Positions 1 to 7,329 of a stretch of DNA of 28,753 bases are shown piece after piece; position 1 is the stretch's first letter, and every line of letters starts with the position of its first letter. The position numbers were made by a program, and so were the translations under genes. This stretch comes from CAJBIL01 sp044359525 (lineage in GTDB: Bacteria > Pseudomonadota > Gammaproteobacteria > Burkholderiales > Rhodocyclaceae), in NCBI GenBank assembly GCA_044359525.1, contig JBIKLY010000042.1:1-28753 (forward strand). Reading direction: 5' to 3'. Under the pieces are notes generated by a model. The model was not told where the DNA came from, ran no database searches, and saw only the letters and a program-made list of their open reading frames with translations.

Positions 1-380
1 CCGTGCGCCGAGAAAAACTTGATGCCATTATCGTAATACGGATTGTGCGAGGCAGAAATGACGATGCCGGCCTGCAAACGCAACGCGCGTGTCAGGTAAG
101 CAATCGCAGGTGTCGGCATCGGCCCGACCAGGCAGACATCAACCCCAGCTGCCGAAAACCCCGCCTCCAGCGCCGCTTCCAGCATGTACCCGGAAATCCG
201 CGTGTCTTTCCCGATCAACACGGCTGGCCGCTCGCCGGCTTGCAGGTGGCCGCGCGCTGACTCATTTGCCAGCATTACCTTTCCCGCGGAATAGCCGAGG
301 CGCATCACAAAATCCGGCGTAATCGGCGCCTCGCCAACCAACCCGCGAATCCCGTCGGTGCCAAAATATTTTCTCGCCAT
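1..380 (-). CDS. glmM: Phosphoglucosamine mutase GlmM, N-terminal part (cut by window edge)
   Basis: GlmM converts glucosamine-6-phosphate to glucosamine-1-phosphate, the step that feeds UDP-GlcNAc for peptidoglycan and lipopolysaccharide. About 126 residues are visible. The reading begins MARKYFGTDGIRG, the family's characteristic N-terminus, and contains ASHNP near residues 109-113, whose serine is the phosphorylated catalytic residue. The start is ATG at 378-380 with AGGGAG (388-393) upstream. A TAGAAT hexamer on the minus strand (431-436) could be a -10 box, but no good -35 was found. The rest of the gene lies beyond the left edge. In many proteobacteria glmM directly follows folP; here folP is about 9 kb away, so this copy probably has its own promoter in the 111-base divergent gap with the gene at 492. 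Confidence 0.97.
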   Translation of the reverse strand, partial: MARKYFGTDGIRGLVGEAPITPDFVMRLGYSAGKVMLANESARGHLQAGERPAVLIGKDTRISGYMLEAALEAGFSAAGVDVCLVGPMPTPAIAYLTRALRLQAGIVISASHNPYYDNGIKFFSAH

Positions 381-491
381 ATCAAATCTCCCTGCTGCTT
401 GCCGGATCGGCTTTCATATTGAAGACCGTCATTCTACTGAAACCTGTACCACTTAGCCTGTGCATCTTTTATCAAAACCTGGGTACCCAAG

Positions 492-2435
492 ATGGCCGAA
501 GCTCTGATCCGACAACTACCGCTCCGCCAATTTCACCTCGAAGCCAGCAATAACAGCCAGGACACTACTGAAGCCGAACTCCTGCGCGCATTTATCAGCC
601 TGAATATGCTATCGGCAGTTTTTCAGCCGATCATGGATTTTCGGGCACATGCCTACTTTGCCTTCGAAGGGCTGATTCGCGGCCCGGAAAACACACCCTA
701 CAATGCGCCGCAACAGCTGTTTGCGGCGGCCGAGCGCCATGGCTTGCGACTGGAGCTCGAGCGCGCCTGCCGCGAGACAGTATTCCGCGCCTTCGCCAAG
801 TCGCAACTACCGGGCAAGCTGTTCATCAACGCCAGCCCGGACAGCCTGGACGACGAGGTTTTTCGCAATGGCGAAACACTCGATCTGCTGCGTCAGATCG
901 GCCTCAAACCCAGCCAGATCGTCATCGAGTTGACCGAGAATCAGAGAATCAATGATTTTCCGACGATTCATCAGACCCTCTCGCACTACCGCAGCCAGGG
1001 CTATCAGATCGCCATCGACGATCTCGGCGAGGGGTTCGCCAACCTGCGCATGTGGTCCGAGGTCAAGCCCGAGTACGTCAAGATTGACCGCCATTTCATC
1101 AACGGCATCGCCGATGACAATCTCAAATTCCAGTTCGTCAAAGCCATGCAGGACCTCGCCGAAACCTGCTCGGCACGCATCATCGCCGAAGGCATCGAAA
1201 CCGAGGCCGACTGCCTTGCCGTGCGTGACCTTGGCATCGCTTGCGGACAGGGCTATCTGATCGCCGTACCGACGGCAGCACCGCGTCCGGTCCCGGCCGA
1301 AAGCATGGTCGGCATTCTCCGCCGCCGCCGTATCATCGTTTTCCCCAATGGATCAGCGCAGAGCGGCAAAGTCACGGTACGTAGCCTGGCTCGCGTTATC
1401 GCCCCCCTGGCGCCGGAAACCAATAACGATGTCGTCTATCAGCGTTTTGAAAGCGAGCCGGAACTGATTTCCATGCCGGTCGTGGCGAATGGCGTTCCGC
1501 TCGGGCTGATCAACCGGCATGCGCTGATTGATCGCTTTGCCCGCCCTTTCCGCCGAGAGTTGTTCGGACGCAAACCCTGCACGCAATTCATGGATCCGTT
1601 GCCGCTGATCATCAATGAAGACGCCACAGTGCAGGAAGCCGGTTTGCTGATCAGCCGCTCGGCGCATCACCACCTCTACGACGGATTCATCATCACAGAA
1701 CATGGCAAGTATATTGGCGTCGGCAATACGCACGATCTGGTGGGAATGATTACCGAAATGCAGATCCAGGCCGCCCGTTATGCCAATCCACTCAGCCAGC
1801 TACCGGGCAATGTGCCGATCAACGAACACATCGATCGACTGCTGGAGCAGCGTGTGAATTTTTCTGCCTGCTACTTCGATATCGATCACTTCAAACCGTT
1901 CAACGACACCTACGGCTATCGTAAAGGCGATGACATCATTCAGCTGGTCGCACAGATCGCGCGCGCGATTGCCGATCCGCATGCGGATTTCGTCGGCCAT
2001 ATTGGCGGTGATGATTTCATGCTGCTATTCCAGAGCAACGACTGGGAAGCACGTTGCGCGCGTGCCCTGCTGCTGTTCGACGAAGGCATTGCACATATCC
2101 TGCCGGCAGAAGATTTGCACAAGGGCGGCTACGCAGGCGAAAACAGACGTGGCGAAACGGTCTTTCATGCGGCCCCGACCTTGTCAATCGGCGCACTACC
2201 GGTCTCCGCCGGCGACTTTGATTCACACCAGGCCATCTCGGCCGACGCCGCCACGGCCAAAAAGCACGCGAAAAAAATGCCTGGAAGCAGCCTTTTTATT
2301 GAACGGCGCCGGCGCCATGGCAGTTTTGAGGGTAGCAAAAAAGCGGAGCAGCTCGAGTCCGCCGGCCACCATTCTGCACATCGTCAAAACGAAAATTCAT
2401 CAGGACGAAATCCGGCTGTAACTTTTGTCTTCTAA
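492..2435 (+). CDS. EAL - CBS pair - GGDEF cyclic-di-GMP signalling protein
   Basis: A 647-residue cytoplasmic protein with no membrane segment seen. Residues about 25-265 form an EAL phosphodiesterase domain in which the EAL motif reads FEGLIRG (58-64). The usual metal and catalytic positions appear kept: E59, N113, E146, D176/D177, K197, E233 and Q253. Residues about 300-430 look like a CBS pair, a module that often binds adenine nucleotides. Residues about 450-620 form a GGDEF domain with FDIDHFK (462-468) and a signature altered to GGDDF (505-509). The C-terminal 40 residues are low-complexity. The architecture is known in Proteobacteria. I infer breakdown of c-di-GMP with a regulatory or weak cyclase half, but net activity cannot be read from sequence. 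olsB follows after 31 bases and may be cotranscribed. The ATG lacks a clear Shine-Dalgarno. Confidence 0.93.
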   Translation: MAEALIRQLPLRQFHLEASNNSQDTTEAELLRAFISLNMLSAVFQPIMDFRAHAYFAFEGLIRGPENTPYNAPQQLFAAAERHGLRLELERACRETVFRAFAKSQLPGKLFINASPDSLDDEVFRNGETLDLLRQIGLKPSQIVIELTENQRINDFPTIHQTLSHYRSQGYQIAIDDLGEGFANLRMWSEVKPEYVKIDRHFINGIADDNLKFQFVKAMQDLAETCSARIIAEGIETEADCLAVRDLGIACGQGYLIAVPTAAPRPVPAESMVGILRRRRIIVFPNGSAQSGKVTVRSLARVIAPLAPETNNDVVYQRFESEPELISMPVVANGVPLGLINRHALIDRFARPFRRELFGRKPCTQFMDPLPLIINEDATVQEAGLLISRSAHHHLYDGFIITEHGKYIGVGNTHDLVGMITEMQIQAARYANPLSQLPGNVPINEHIDRLLEQRVNFSACYFDIDHFKPFNDTYGYRKGDDIIQLVAQIARAIADPHADFVGHIGGDDFMLLFQSNDWEARCARALLLFDEGIAHILPAEDLHKGGYAGENRRGETVFHAAPTLSIGALPVSAGDFDSHQAISADAATAKKHAKKMPGSSLFIERRRRHGSFEGSKKAEQLESAGHHSAHRQNENSSGRNPAVTFVF

Positions 2436-2466
2436 ATTCTCCCTCAGTACAACAAGGAGATAAAGC

Positions 2467-3222
2467 ATGACGACTACGTTGATCAGCACCGCTCAGCAAA
2501 GCAAACCCCGCCGCAGCCTATCGGTAGGCATCGCACAGAGCGAGCGGGAAATTCATGAAGCAAAAAAACTACGCTACCGCATCTTTGCCGATGAACTTGG
2601 CGCCAATCTACCGACCCGCACACCCGGCGTCGATCACGATATCTATGACCCGTATTGTGAGCATCTCATCGTGCGCGACGAGAATTCCGGCGCCGTAGTC
2701 GGCACCTACCGTATCCTCTCGCCGGAAAAGGCATGCAAGATTGGCGGCTACTATTCCGAGACCGAATTTGACCTGACCCGCTTACTGCACCTGCGCCCAC
2801 GCATGGTCGAGATCGGTCGCTCATGCGTGCATGCTGACTACCGAACGGGGGCAACGATCACGATGCTCTGGGGTGGCCTGGTCAAGTACATGCTGGAAAA
2901 CCGCTACGACTACCTGATCGGCTGCGCCAGCATCAGCATGGCCGATGGCGGCCATGCTGCCGCGAGTATGTACGCCAAGCTTGGCGAACACATGAGCCCC
3001 CTCGAATACCGCGTCTTTCCGCGCTGCCCCTTACCTCTTGCGGCACTGAACAACACCCTGCAGAGCGAACTTCCGCCGCTGATCAAGGGCTATTTGCGTG
3101 CCGGCGCCTACGTATGCGGCGACCCGGCATGGGACCCGGATTTCAACACCGCCGACCTGCCGGTGCTGATGCCGATGTCGCGCCTTGCCGGACGCTACGC
3201 AAAACATTTCACCGGCAAATGA
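2467..3222 (+). CDS. olsB: OlsB-like GNAT N-acyltransferase (ornithine lipid synthesis, or related acyl-homoserine/ornithine family)
   Basis: A 251-residue protein of the GNAT superfamily, the group once labelled putative hemolysin. OlsB transfers a 3-hydroxyacyl chain from acyl carrier protein to the alpha-amino group of ornithine, giving lyso-ornithine lipid. Visible family features are the Arg-rich region KKLRYRIFADELG near residues 33-45, VVGTYRILSP near 76-85, and the MVEIGRSCVH block near 116-125. The ATG at 2467 follows a strong AAGGAG (2455-2460). The stop overlaps the start of the next gene by two bases (ATGA), so the two are translationally coupled. That neighbour is a PlsC-type acyltransferase, as expected for OlsA, which supports the assignment. 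A related GNAT acylating another amine cannot be excluded from sequence alone. Confidence 0.85.
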   Translation: MTTTLISTAQQSKPRRSLSVGIAQSEREIHEAKKLRYRIFADELGANLPTRTPGVDHDIYDPYCEHLIVRDENSGAVVGTYRILSPEKACKIGGYYSETEFDLTRLLHLRPRMVEIGRSCVHADYRTGATITMLWGGLVKYMLENRYDYLIGCASISMADGGHAAASMYAKLGEHMSPLEYRVFPRCPLPLAALNNTLQSELPPLIKGYLRAGAYVCGDPAWDPDFNTADLPVLMPMSRLAGRYAKHFTGK

Positions 3223-4004
3223 AGCCGCGAGAGAACGCTACACCGCAGCTGATCCAGATCATTCGCCGGATGCGCCTGGGGCTGCACCTTGCAGCGGGCG
3301 CCACCACCGTTGCCTGTCTTTTCCCGCTCATCACGAGCCGGCAGCAACGCTGGCTGAACCAGCGCTGGTCACGTCAACTACTGGATATTCTGGCGGTGCG
3401 TCTTGACTCCCAACTCGCTGGCGCCCGCTCTGGCAGCCTGATTGTTGCCAACCACATATCGTGGCTGGACATTTATGCACTTGGTGCAACACGACAGATG
3501 ATCTTCGTATCAAAAGCCGAGGTACGCCAATGGCCTGTGATCGGCTGGCTCGCGGCGAGTGCCGGTACGATTTTCCTGCGCCGCGGCAGTTGCGGGCATG
3601 CCCGGTCCGTCAATGCGCAGATAAACGGACTGCTCCACGCAGACCGCGATGTGGCAATCTTTCCCGAGGGCACCACGACTGACGGCTCACATTTATTGAA
3701 TTTTCACGGCGCGCTATTGCAACCGGCTGTGGATGCGGGACGCCCGATTCAACCGGTGGCGCTTTCGTATCACGAAGCCGACGGCAGTCGCAGCCTGGCG
3801 CCAGCCTATGCCGGCGAGACGACGATGCACGAATGTCTGAAGGCAATTCTCGCCTGTCGCAGGCTGACGGTTCGCCTGCGACCAACGCCGCCAATCGACT
3901 CACATACCAGATCGCGACGCGAACTGGCGCTTGCTGCGCAGTGCGCAATTGCTGACAGTCTCGGGCTTCCACCAACAAGCGCTGCTCAAGGAAGACGAGC
4001 TTAG
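3219..4004 (+). CDS. olsA: PlsC/OlsA-type lysophospholipid (lyso-ornithine lipid) O-acyltransferase
   Basis: A 261-residue 1-acyl-glycerol-3-phosphate acyltransferase family protein. It adds a second acyl chain to a lyso-lipid at the inner membrane. The catalytic HX4D motif is NHISWLD (78-84) and the substrate motif is FPEGTT (148-153). A hydrophobic segment at about 22-38 is a probable membrane anchor. The start is the ATG at 3219-3221, which overlaps the TGA of the upstream olsB; an open frame continues upstream to 3114 but lies inside olsB. Coupling to olsB suggests acylation of lyso-ornithine lipid (OlsA), although OlsA enzymes can also act in phosphatidic acid synthesis. The gene converges with the STAS gene; the 55-base gap holds two small inverted repeats (GCAGG/CCTGC and AGCGG/CCGCT) without a T-run. 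Confidence 0.85.
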   Translation: MKPRENATPQLIQIIRRMRLGLHLAAGATTVACLFPLITSRQQRWLNQRWSRQLLDILAVRLDSQLAGARSGSLIVANHISWLDIYALGATRQMIFVSKAEVRQWPVIGWLAASAGTIFLRRGSCGHARSVNAQINGLLHADRDVAIFPEGTTTDGSHLLNFHGALLQPAVDAGRPIQPVALSYHEADGSRSLAPAYAGETTMHECLKAILACRRLTVRLRPTPPIDSHTRSRRELALAAQCAIADSLGLPPTSAAQGRRA

Positions 4005-4059
4005 CAGCAGCACTCGCAGGCAAACCTGCAAGCCCTGCCTCACGGAGCGGAATCCCCGC

Positions 4060-4368
4060 TTAGATGAGGGCCGGATACTGCCGGCCGGTCAGGTTGCCAA
4101 GCCCTGGCAAACCCTTGATGGCGTGTTCGACAATCGGCGATGTGGCAACAAAATTTACCGCCCGACCGCCCAGTGTCTGCAACAGTCTGAGCAGATGAAT
4201 GCCGCAAAGATCAATTTCCCGGACGCCGGACAGGTCGACTTCCAGACAGGGGTGTTGACGCATGGCAGCAAGAATTTTGTCTTCAATTTCGTTGGCGTGA
4301 GACAAGGTCATGCTGCCGTCAAAAGTCAGACGGTACGGGCAGTGCTCATCAGTGTGTGCTGTGGTCAT
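4060..4368 (-). CDS. Orphan STAS-domain protein (anti-sigma-factor-antagonist / MlaB-like fold)
   Basis: A 102-residue single-domain STAS protein. The core reads VDLSGVREIDLCGIHLL, matching the strand-helix element that carries the phosphorylatable serine in SpoIIAA-type proteins (usually DSSG). Here that element is DLCG, so the phosphoserine position is cysteine. The ATG at 4366-4368 has a near-perfect AAAGGAGG upstream; the frame stays open to 4446 but that extension has no comparable ribosome site. No serine kinase, PP2C phosphatase, sigma factor or Mla transporter gene is adjacent, so its partner is unknown. It may bind a partner without being switched by phosphorylation. The alternative is a lipid-transport MlaB-like role, but no transporter neighbours support that. 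Confidence 0.85.
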   Translation of the reverse strand: MTTAHTDEHCPYRLTFDGSMTLSHANEIEDKILAAMRQHPCLEVDLSGVREIDLCGIHLLRLLQTLGGRAVNFVATSPIVEHAIKGLPGLGNLTGRQYPALI

Positions 4369-4475
4369 GTCATCCTCCTTTGGACCAGTCACCGGTATGC
4401 TCCGGCTCCGATCAAGCGGTAGCGTGCCTGGTCGCGCCTGGACCACATTGCAAAAACACTCTACCCACGATTAGC

Positions 4476-4503
4476 ACTATATCGCCCGAAAATTGCGTTT
4501 TAA
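4476..4503 (-). promoter_or_regulatory. Candidate sigma70 promoter for the STAS gene
   Basis: On the minus strand TTAAAA (4498-4503) and TATAGT (4476-4481) are separated by 16 bases, in the 162-base gap upstream of the STAS start. The -10 matches consensus at 5 of 6 positions and the -35 at 4 of 6. Supported only by sequence match. Confidence 0.4.
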
Positions 4504-4530
4504 TGACAGCGCACAAGTGCCAAAAATCCG

Positions 4531-5286
4531 CTATGGCAGTGCCTGCAGCCAGCGCCTGACTTCCCCGGCCAACCAGGGGCCATCGTCCAGCGGCAGGTCG
4601 TGGCCAGCCGTCGGGTGCGCCGCAAACGCCGCGTTCCAGCGCAACGCCAGCTGGCGCGAGCAGGAGACATCGACCAATCCGTCCTGCTCGCTCGCCAGGA
4701 CAAGCAAAGGCGGCTCCGGTCTGTCGGGAAGCGGCCGATAGCGAAACGCTGCCAGCAACTGGCGCAGCGCATTCCGCTTACTGACCGGATACGCATGCCG
4801 ATAGCTGATCCATTGCTCCAGCACCTGGTCAGGATTGACGACGTGGCGACTGGTGAGCTCAAGAATGCTGCTTTCCCAATCCCGCTCATTGCTGCCAGGC
4901 AACGCCAACTTCAGAATGCGGGGGTAGCTACGTGGCTTGAGTCGGCGATAAAAAGGGCTATAAGACCGCAGACTGGAATTGATCAGAACACACCCGAGAA
5001 CATCCGTCGGATAGCGCTGTGCCCAGGCAACGGCCACCATGGCACCAAGCGACATCGCCAATAGGTAATAGGGCGGCAGAACGCCTTGTTCGACCAGCTG
5101 CGCACGACAATGCGCCACCATCTCATCAACCAGCAACGGGCTCTCCTGAGCGAACAGCCTGCCGTTACCCGGTAGATCCACAGCAAGTACCTGCGCATTG
5201 GCGACCTCCCGACAAAACACATCGGGGAAATTTCCCCAATGGCGACTTTCGCGAGTAAGCCCGCGCAGAAAAATCCAAACGCTCAT
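4531..5286 (-). CDS. Alpha/beta-fold hydrolase of unknown substrate
   Basis: A 251-residue single-domain alpha/beta hydrolase. The nucleophile elbow is AMSLG (77-81), so the first glycine of GxSxG is alanine and Ser79 is the probable nucleophile. The acid is likely Asp202 or Asp206 (SEQDGLVD) and the base His229 (AGHD). The oxyanion region near the N-terminus reads FLRGLTRE where many relatives have an HG pair. The start is ATG at 5284-5286, with GAGGG upstream formed at the end of the M14 peptidase gene, five bases after that stop; the frame is open to 5376 but inside the neighbour. Tight spacing implies the two are one transcription unit, perhaps acting on the same amide or ester compounds. 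The substrate is not recognisable. Confidence 0.85.
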   Translation of the reverse strand: MSVWIFLRGLTRESRHWGNFPDVFCREVANAQVLAVDLPGNGRLFAQESPLLVDEMVAHCRAQLVEQGVLPPYYLLAMSLGAMVAVAWAQRYPTDVLGCVLINSSLRSYSPFYRRLKPRSYPRILKLALPGSNERDWESSILELTSRHVVNPDQVLEQWISYRHAYPVSKRNALRQLLAAFRYRPLPDRPEPPLLVLASEQDGLVDVSCSRQLALRWNAAFAAHPTAGHDLPLDDGPWLAGEVRRWLQALP

Positions 5287-5291
5287 GGTGA

Positions 5292-6308
5292 CTAACCCTC
5301 GTACCACGCCTGCAAGGCGCGCTCCTGATGAATTTCGCGCGCTCGCCCGGTTGGCATCCAGCGCGTATGACTGCATGCAGCCCGGGTAAGAAAATCAAGC
5401 CAGGTCATGTGCCGGCGCAAGACACGCTGCTGACGGTGCTCAATCAGCGGGTTGAACATTCCGTGCCGGGAGAAAAGTTGCCGTGGATTTTTCTTGACCC
5501 ATAGCCACGAGCCCATTTCCAGCGTCAGCGGGAGAAAACTCCGGCCCGGCATGGCACAGGCGCGCAGGTAGAGGCAATCCCACAAATCGCCATGCGCCAG
5601 ATACTGGTGACTCTGCGGCTCAAACACATAGCGGTGATTGATGTTGGTCTGATCAAAGATTTCCTTCAGTGCATGAATTTCGGGTAGATGCTGTATTGGC
5701 CGGGCGGTGTGGGCATAGGGAAACCAGATGCGATCACTAATCCCGAATCCCGAGTGGCAGTCCAGCACGATACTGAAATCACGCGTCAGCAACTCTTCTT
5801 CGACCACTCGAAAAACCGCCTGACTCTCGGCTTCCAGCGGCGCGTGCAAAGGTCCGCGATACCACGGCAAGCCGGCACTGAGGCGTTGCCCGCCGATCAG
5901 AAAGGGTACGCGTTCGCTGGCCTCTACCGGTGCGTTACGCATCAGGTCGACGCCGTTCGGGTTGGCTCGGGTGCCTTGCCATACACCACCTGGATTAACA
6001 AGCGGCATGAACACCAGACGAACGGACTCAAGCTGCCGGTGCAGCAGACTATCCCACTGCAGGCGCATAACCAGGCTGTGCAAATAAGCGATAACAACTT
6101 CGGCACCGATTCGTTCAAGGCCATGAACCCCGCCAAAAAACCCGACTGCAGGGACGTCAGGCGCAGGATTGCCGAGCGTAATGGAATAGACCGGAAAATG
6201 CTGCCGACCCGCTTCCACCTGACACAAAACGCGTGCCTCAAGATGCGTCCCGCCCATCTCGATAATGCGCTCCAGCGCGCTCAACTCAGGCAATTCTGGC
6301 GGGCTCAC
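5292..6308 (-). CDS. M14-family zinc carboxypeptidase / deacylase-like metallopeptidase
   Basis: A 338-residue protein related to M14 carboxypeptidases and succinylglutamate desuccinylase/aspartoacylase enzymes. The zinc ligands are His62 and Glu65 (GVHGLE) and His185 (LDCHSG), and the catalytic glutamate is Glu264 (LTLEMGS). The substrate-binding stretch NPNGVDLMRNAP resembles NPDGVDLNRNFP of classic M14 enzymes, with Met for the first Asn and Ala for Phe. No signal peptide is seen, so it is probably cytoplasmic. I chose GTG at 6306-6308 because AAGGAG lies six bases upstream; the frame is open to 6338 without a well-spaced site. The alpha/beta hydrolase follows within five bases. The substrate is unknown; cell-wall peptide or N-acyl amino acid turnover are possibilities. 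Confidence 0.88.
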   Translation of the reverse strand: MSPPELPELSALERIIEMGGTHLEARVLCQVEAGRQHFPVYSITLGNPAPDVPAVGFFGGVHGLERIGAEVVIAYLHSLVMRLQWDSLLHRQLESVRLVFMPLVNPGGVWQGTRANPNGVDLMRNAPVEASERVPFLIGGQRLSAGLPWYRGPLHAPLEAESQAVFRVVEEELLTRDFSIVLDCHSGFGISDRIWFPYAHTARPIQHLPEIHALKEIFDQTNINHRYVFEPQSHQYLAHGDLWDCLYLRACAMPGRSFLPLTLEMGSWLWVKKNPRQLFSRHGMFNPLIEHRQQRVLRRHMTWLDFLTRAACSHTRWMPTGRAREIHQERALQAWYEG

Positions 6309-6496
6309 AATGCGCTCCTTGCAACAGATTCTTAACATTCACCTGATAGGGTGATCGTGCCTCGATACAGAACTTGGGAGAAAAGCCACCATGATCCTGA
6401 AATTGACCGGCCTGCAAAAAATTCTTGATGCTTTTTTTAACGATCATTGGACGGCTGTCTGGCCACTTGAATCCCGGCAAAAACGGAGAAAACGCC

Positions 6497-6613
6497 ATGC
6501 GCAACATCATTCGTAGCGCCCTCTCGTCACGTACGATCGTCTTCGCCGGCATCTTCATCTGGGGCCTCATCGAGTTCATCGCCCTGCAGAGATCGCGTCG
6601 TCGGCGAACCTGA
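6497..6613 (+). CDS. Small single-pass membrane protein, 38 residues
   Basis: A short open frame beginning MRNIIRSALSSR, followed by a hydrophobic stretch (residues about 13-30, TIVFAGIFIWGLIEFIAL) and an arginine-rich tail (QRSRRRRT). The ATG has GGAG upstream with acceptable spacing. The frame stays open upstream to 6425, but that extension lacks a ribosome site. Length and composition fit a one-helix membrane peptide with a cationic C-terminus. I do not recognise a family. It stands alone on the plus strand between the divergent M14 gene and the H1-like gene. Confidence 0.5.
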   Translation: MRNIIRSALSSRTIVFAGIFIWGLIEFIALQRSRRRRT

Positions 6614-6678
6614 GGCCGGCCGAACAGCCCGCAACGAGTGCTGCGGCGGTCGGACCATGCGCAAGATCCGGGCACTGC

Positions 6679-6707
6679 TTGCCAAGCGTGCGACATAGCA
6701 TTAAACT
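6679..6707 (+). promoter_or_regulatory. Candidate sigma70 promoter for the H1-like gene
   Basis: TTGCCA (6679-6684, 5 of 6 to consensus) and TAAACT (6702-6707, 4 of 6) are 17 bases apart. A start near 6714 would give a leader of about 37 bases before the ATG at 6751. The palindrome described next overlaps the predicted start of transcription. Confidence 0.4.
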
Positions 6708-6736
6708 GCATAAACAATATAAACCGTTTATACAGT
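6705..6736 (+). promoter_or_regulatory. Operator-like inverted and direct repeats in front of the H1-like gene
   Basis: The half-site ATAAAC occurs twice as a direct repeat (6710-6715 and 6719-6724) and once inverted as GTTTAT (6726-6731). TATAAAC-C-GTTTATA (6718-6732) is a perfect palindrome with one central base. A wider pair, ACTGCATAAAC (6705-6715) and GTTTATACAGT (6726-6736), matches at 10 of 11 positions. The site lies between the candidate -10 box and the ribosome site AAGGAG (6738-6743), where a bound protein could block transcription. The adjacent gene encodes a ribbon-helix-helix-like domain, a fold that often binds such repeats, so autoregulation is plausible but inferred. Confidence 0.5.
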
Positions 6737-6750
6737 TAAGGAGATCCGCC

Positions 6751-7242
6751 ATGGCAACACGTGCACAAACCAGTTCAACGAACAAAAGCGATGCGACAGC
6801 GCCTACCGGCAGCGTGTCCGCGCCAAAGCAACCGGCCAAAGCCCCGGTAAAACCGGCCGCGAAAATCGCGCCTAAAACAGCGGCGGGCACCGGTGCAGCA
6901 CCCCGCACCACAGCCAAAACCACAGCCAAAACCACAGCCAAAGCCCCTGCCAGCAAGACGACAGCAAAGCCTGCCGAGAAGCCGGCAGAAAAGATCACAA
7001 AGACTCCAAAACCCAAAAAAGCCAAAATGATTCGTGACAGTTTCACGATGCCCGAAGCCGAATACAGCCTGATTGCCGCAATTAAAAAGCGTTGCATTGC
7101 ACGGGGAGTTGACGTCAAGAAGAGCGAAGTGCTGCGTGCCGCGATTCTTGGCCTTGCCACACAGACGGATGCCTCCCTCGCCAACGCAGTAAAGGCGCTG
7201 GTCGCCATCAAAACCGGCCGACCGCCCAAAGAGAAAAAGTAG
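6751..7242 (+). CDS. Histone-H1-like Lys/Ala/Pro-rich protein with ribbon-helix-helix-like C-terminal domain
   Basis: A 163-residue basic protein. Residues 1-92 are low-complexity, rich in Lys, Ala, Pro and Thr, with TTAK repeated three times at about 53-64; this is typical of bacterial histone-H1-like or AlgP-like tails that bind DNA nonspecifically. Residues about 93-140 form a compact unit: a strand-like RDSFTMP (95-101), a helix through EYSLIAAIKKRC, and KKSEVLRAAILGLA (123-136), the pattern of ribbon-helix-helix DNA-binding domains. A short basic tail follows. ATG at 6751 is set by AAGGAG (6738-6743); the frame is open upstream to 6679 without support. Likely a nucleoid-associated or regulatory DNA-binding protein. 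Similar unnamed proteins occur in betaproteobacteria, as far as I recall. A hairpin terminator follows. Confidence 0.85.
   Translation: MATRAQTSSTNKSDATAPTGSVSAPKQPAKAPVKPAAKIAPKTAAGTGAAPRTTAKTTAKTTAKAPASKTTAKPAEKPAEKITKTPKPKKAKMIRDSFTMPEAEYSLIAAIKKRCIARGVDVKKSEVLRAAILGLATQTDASLANAVKALVAIKTGRPPKEKK
6907..6942 (+). repeat. Three perfect tandem copies of a 12-bp unit
   Basis: ACCACAGCCAAA occurs at 6907-6918, 6919-6930 and 6931-6942, in frame, encoding the TTAK repeats of the H1-like tail. Such in-frame repeats can change copy number by slippage without breaking the reading frame. Confidence 0.9.
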
Positions 7243-7252
7243 CAGCACGATT

Positions 7253-7286
7253 GCGCCGGGCGCCTGAGCGAGGCAACCGGCGCTTT
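7253..7286 (+). terminator. Probable intrinsic terminator of the H1-like gene
   Basis: GCGCCGG (7253-7259) pairs with CCGGCGC (7277-7283), with possible inner pairing (GCCT/AGGC), followed by TTT (7284-7286). It starts about 10 bases after the stop codon, in the 87-base gap between two convergent genes. The T-run is short, so efficiency is uncertain. Confidence 0.55.
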
Positions 7287-7329
7287 GGACAAATACCGCC
7301 GCTGCGCGCGCGATAGCCGTGAATGCGGC

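Noticed and set aside
4005..4059. Bidirectional terminator between olsA and the STAS gene
   Set aside because: Two short inverted repeats (GCAGG/CCTGC, AGCGG/CCGCT) exist but neither is followed by a T-run.
4470..4495. CIRCE element (TTAGCACT match near 4471)
   Set aside because: Only one half is present; the inverted GAGTGCTAA half is missing.
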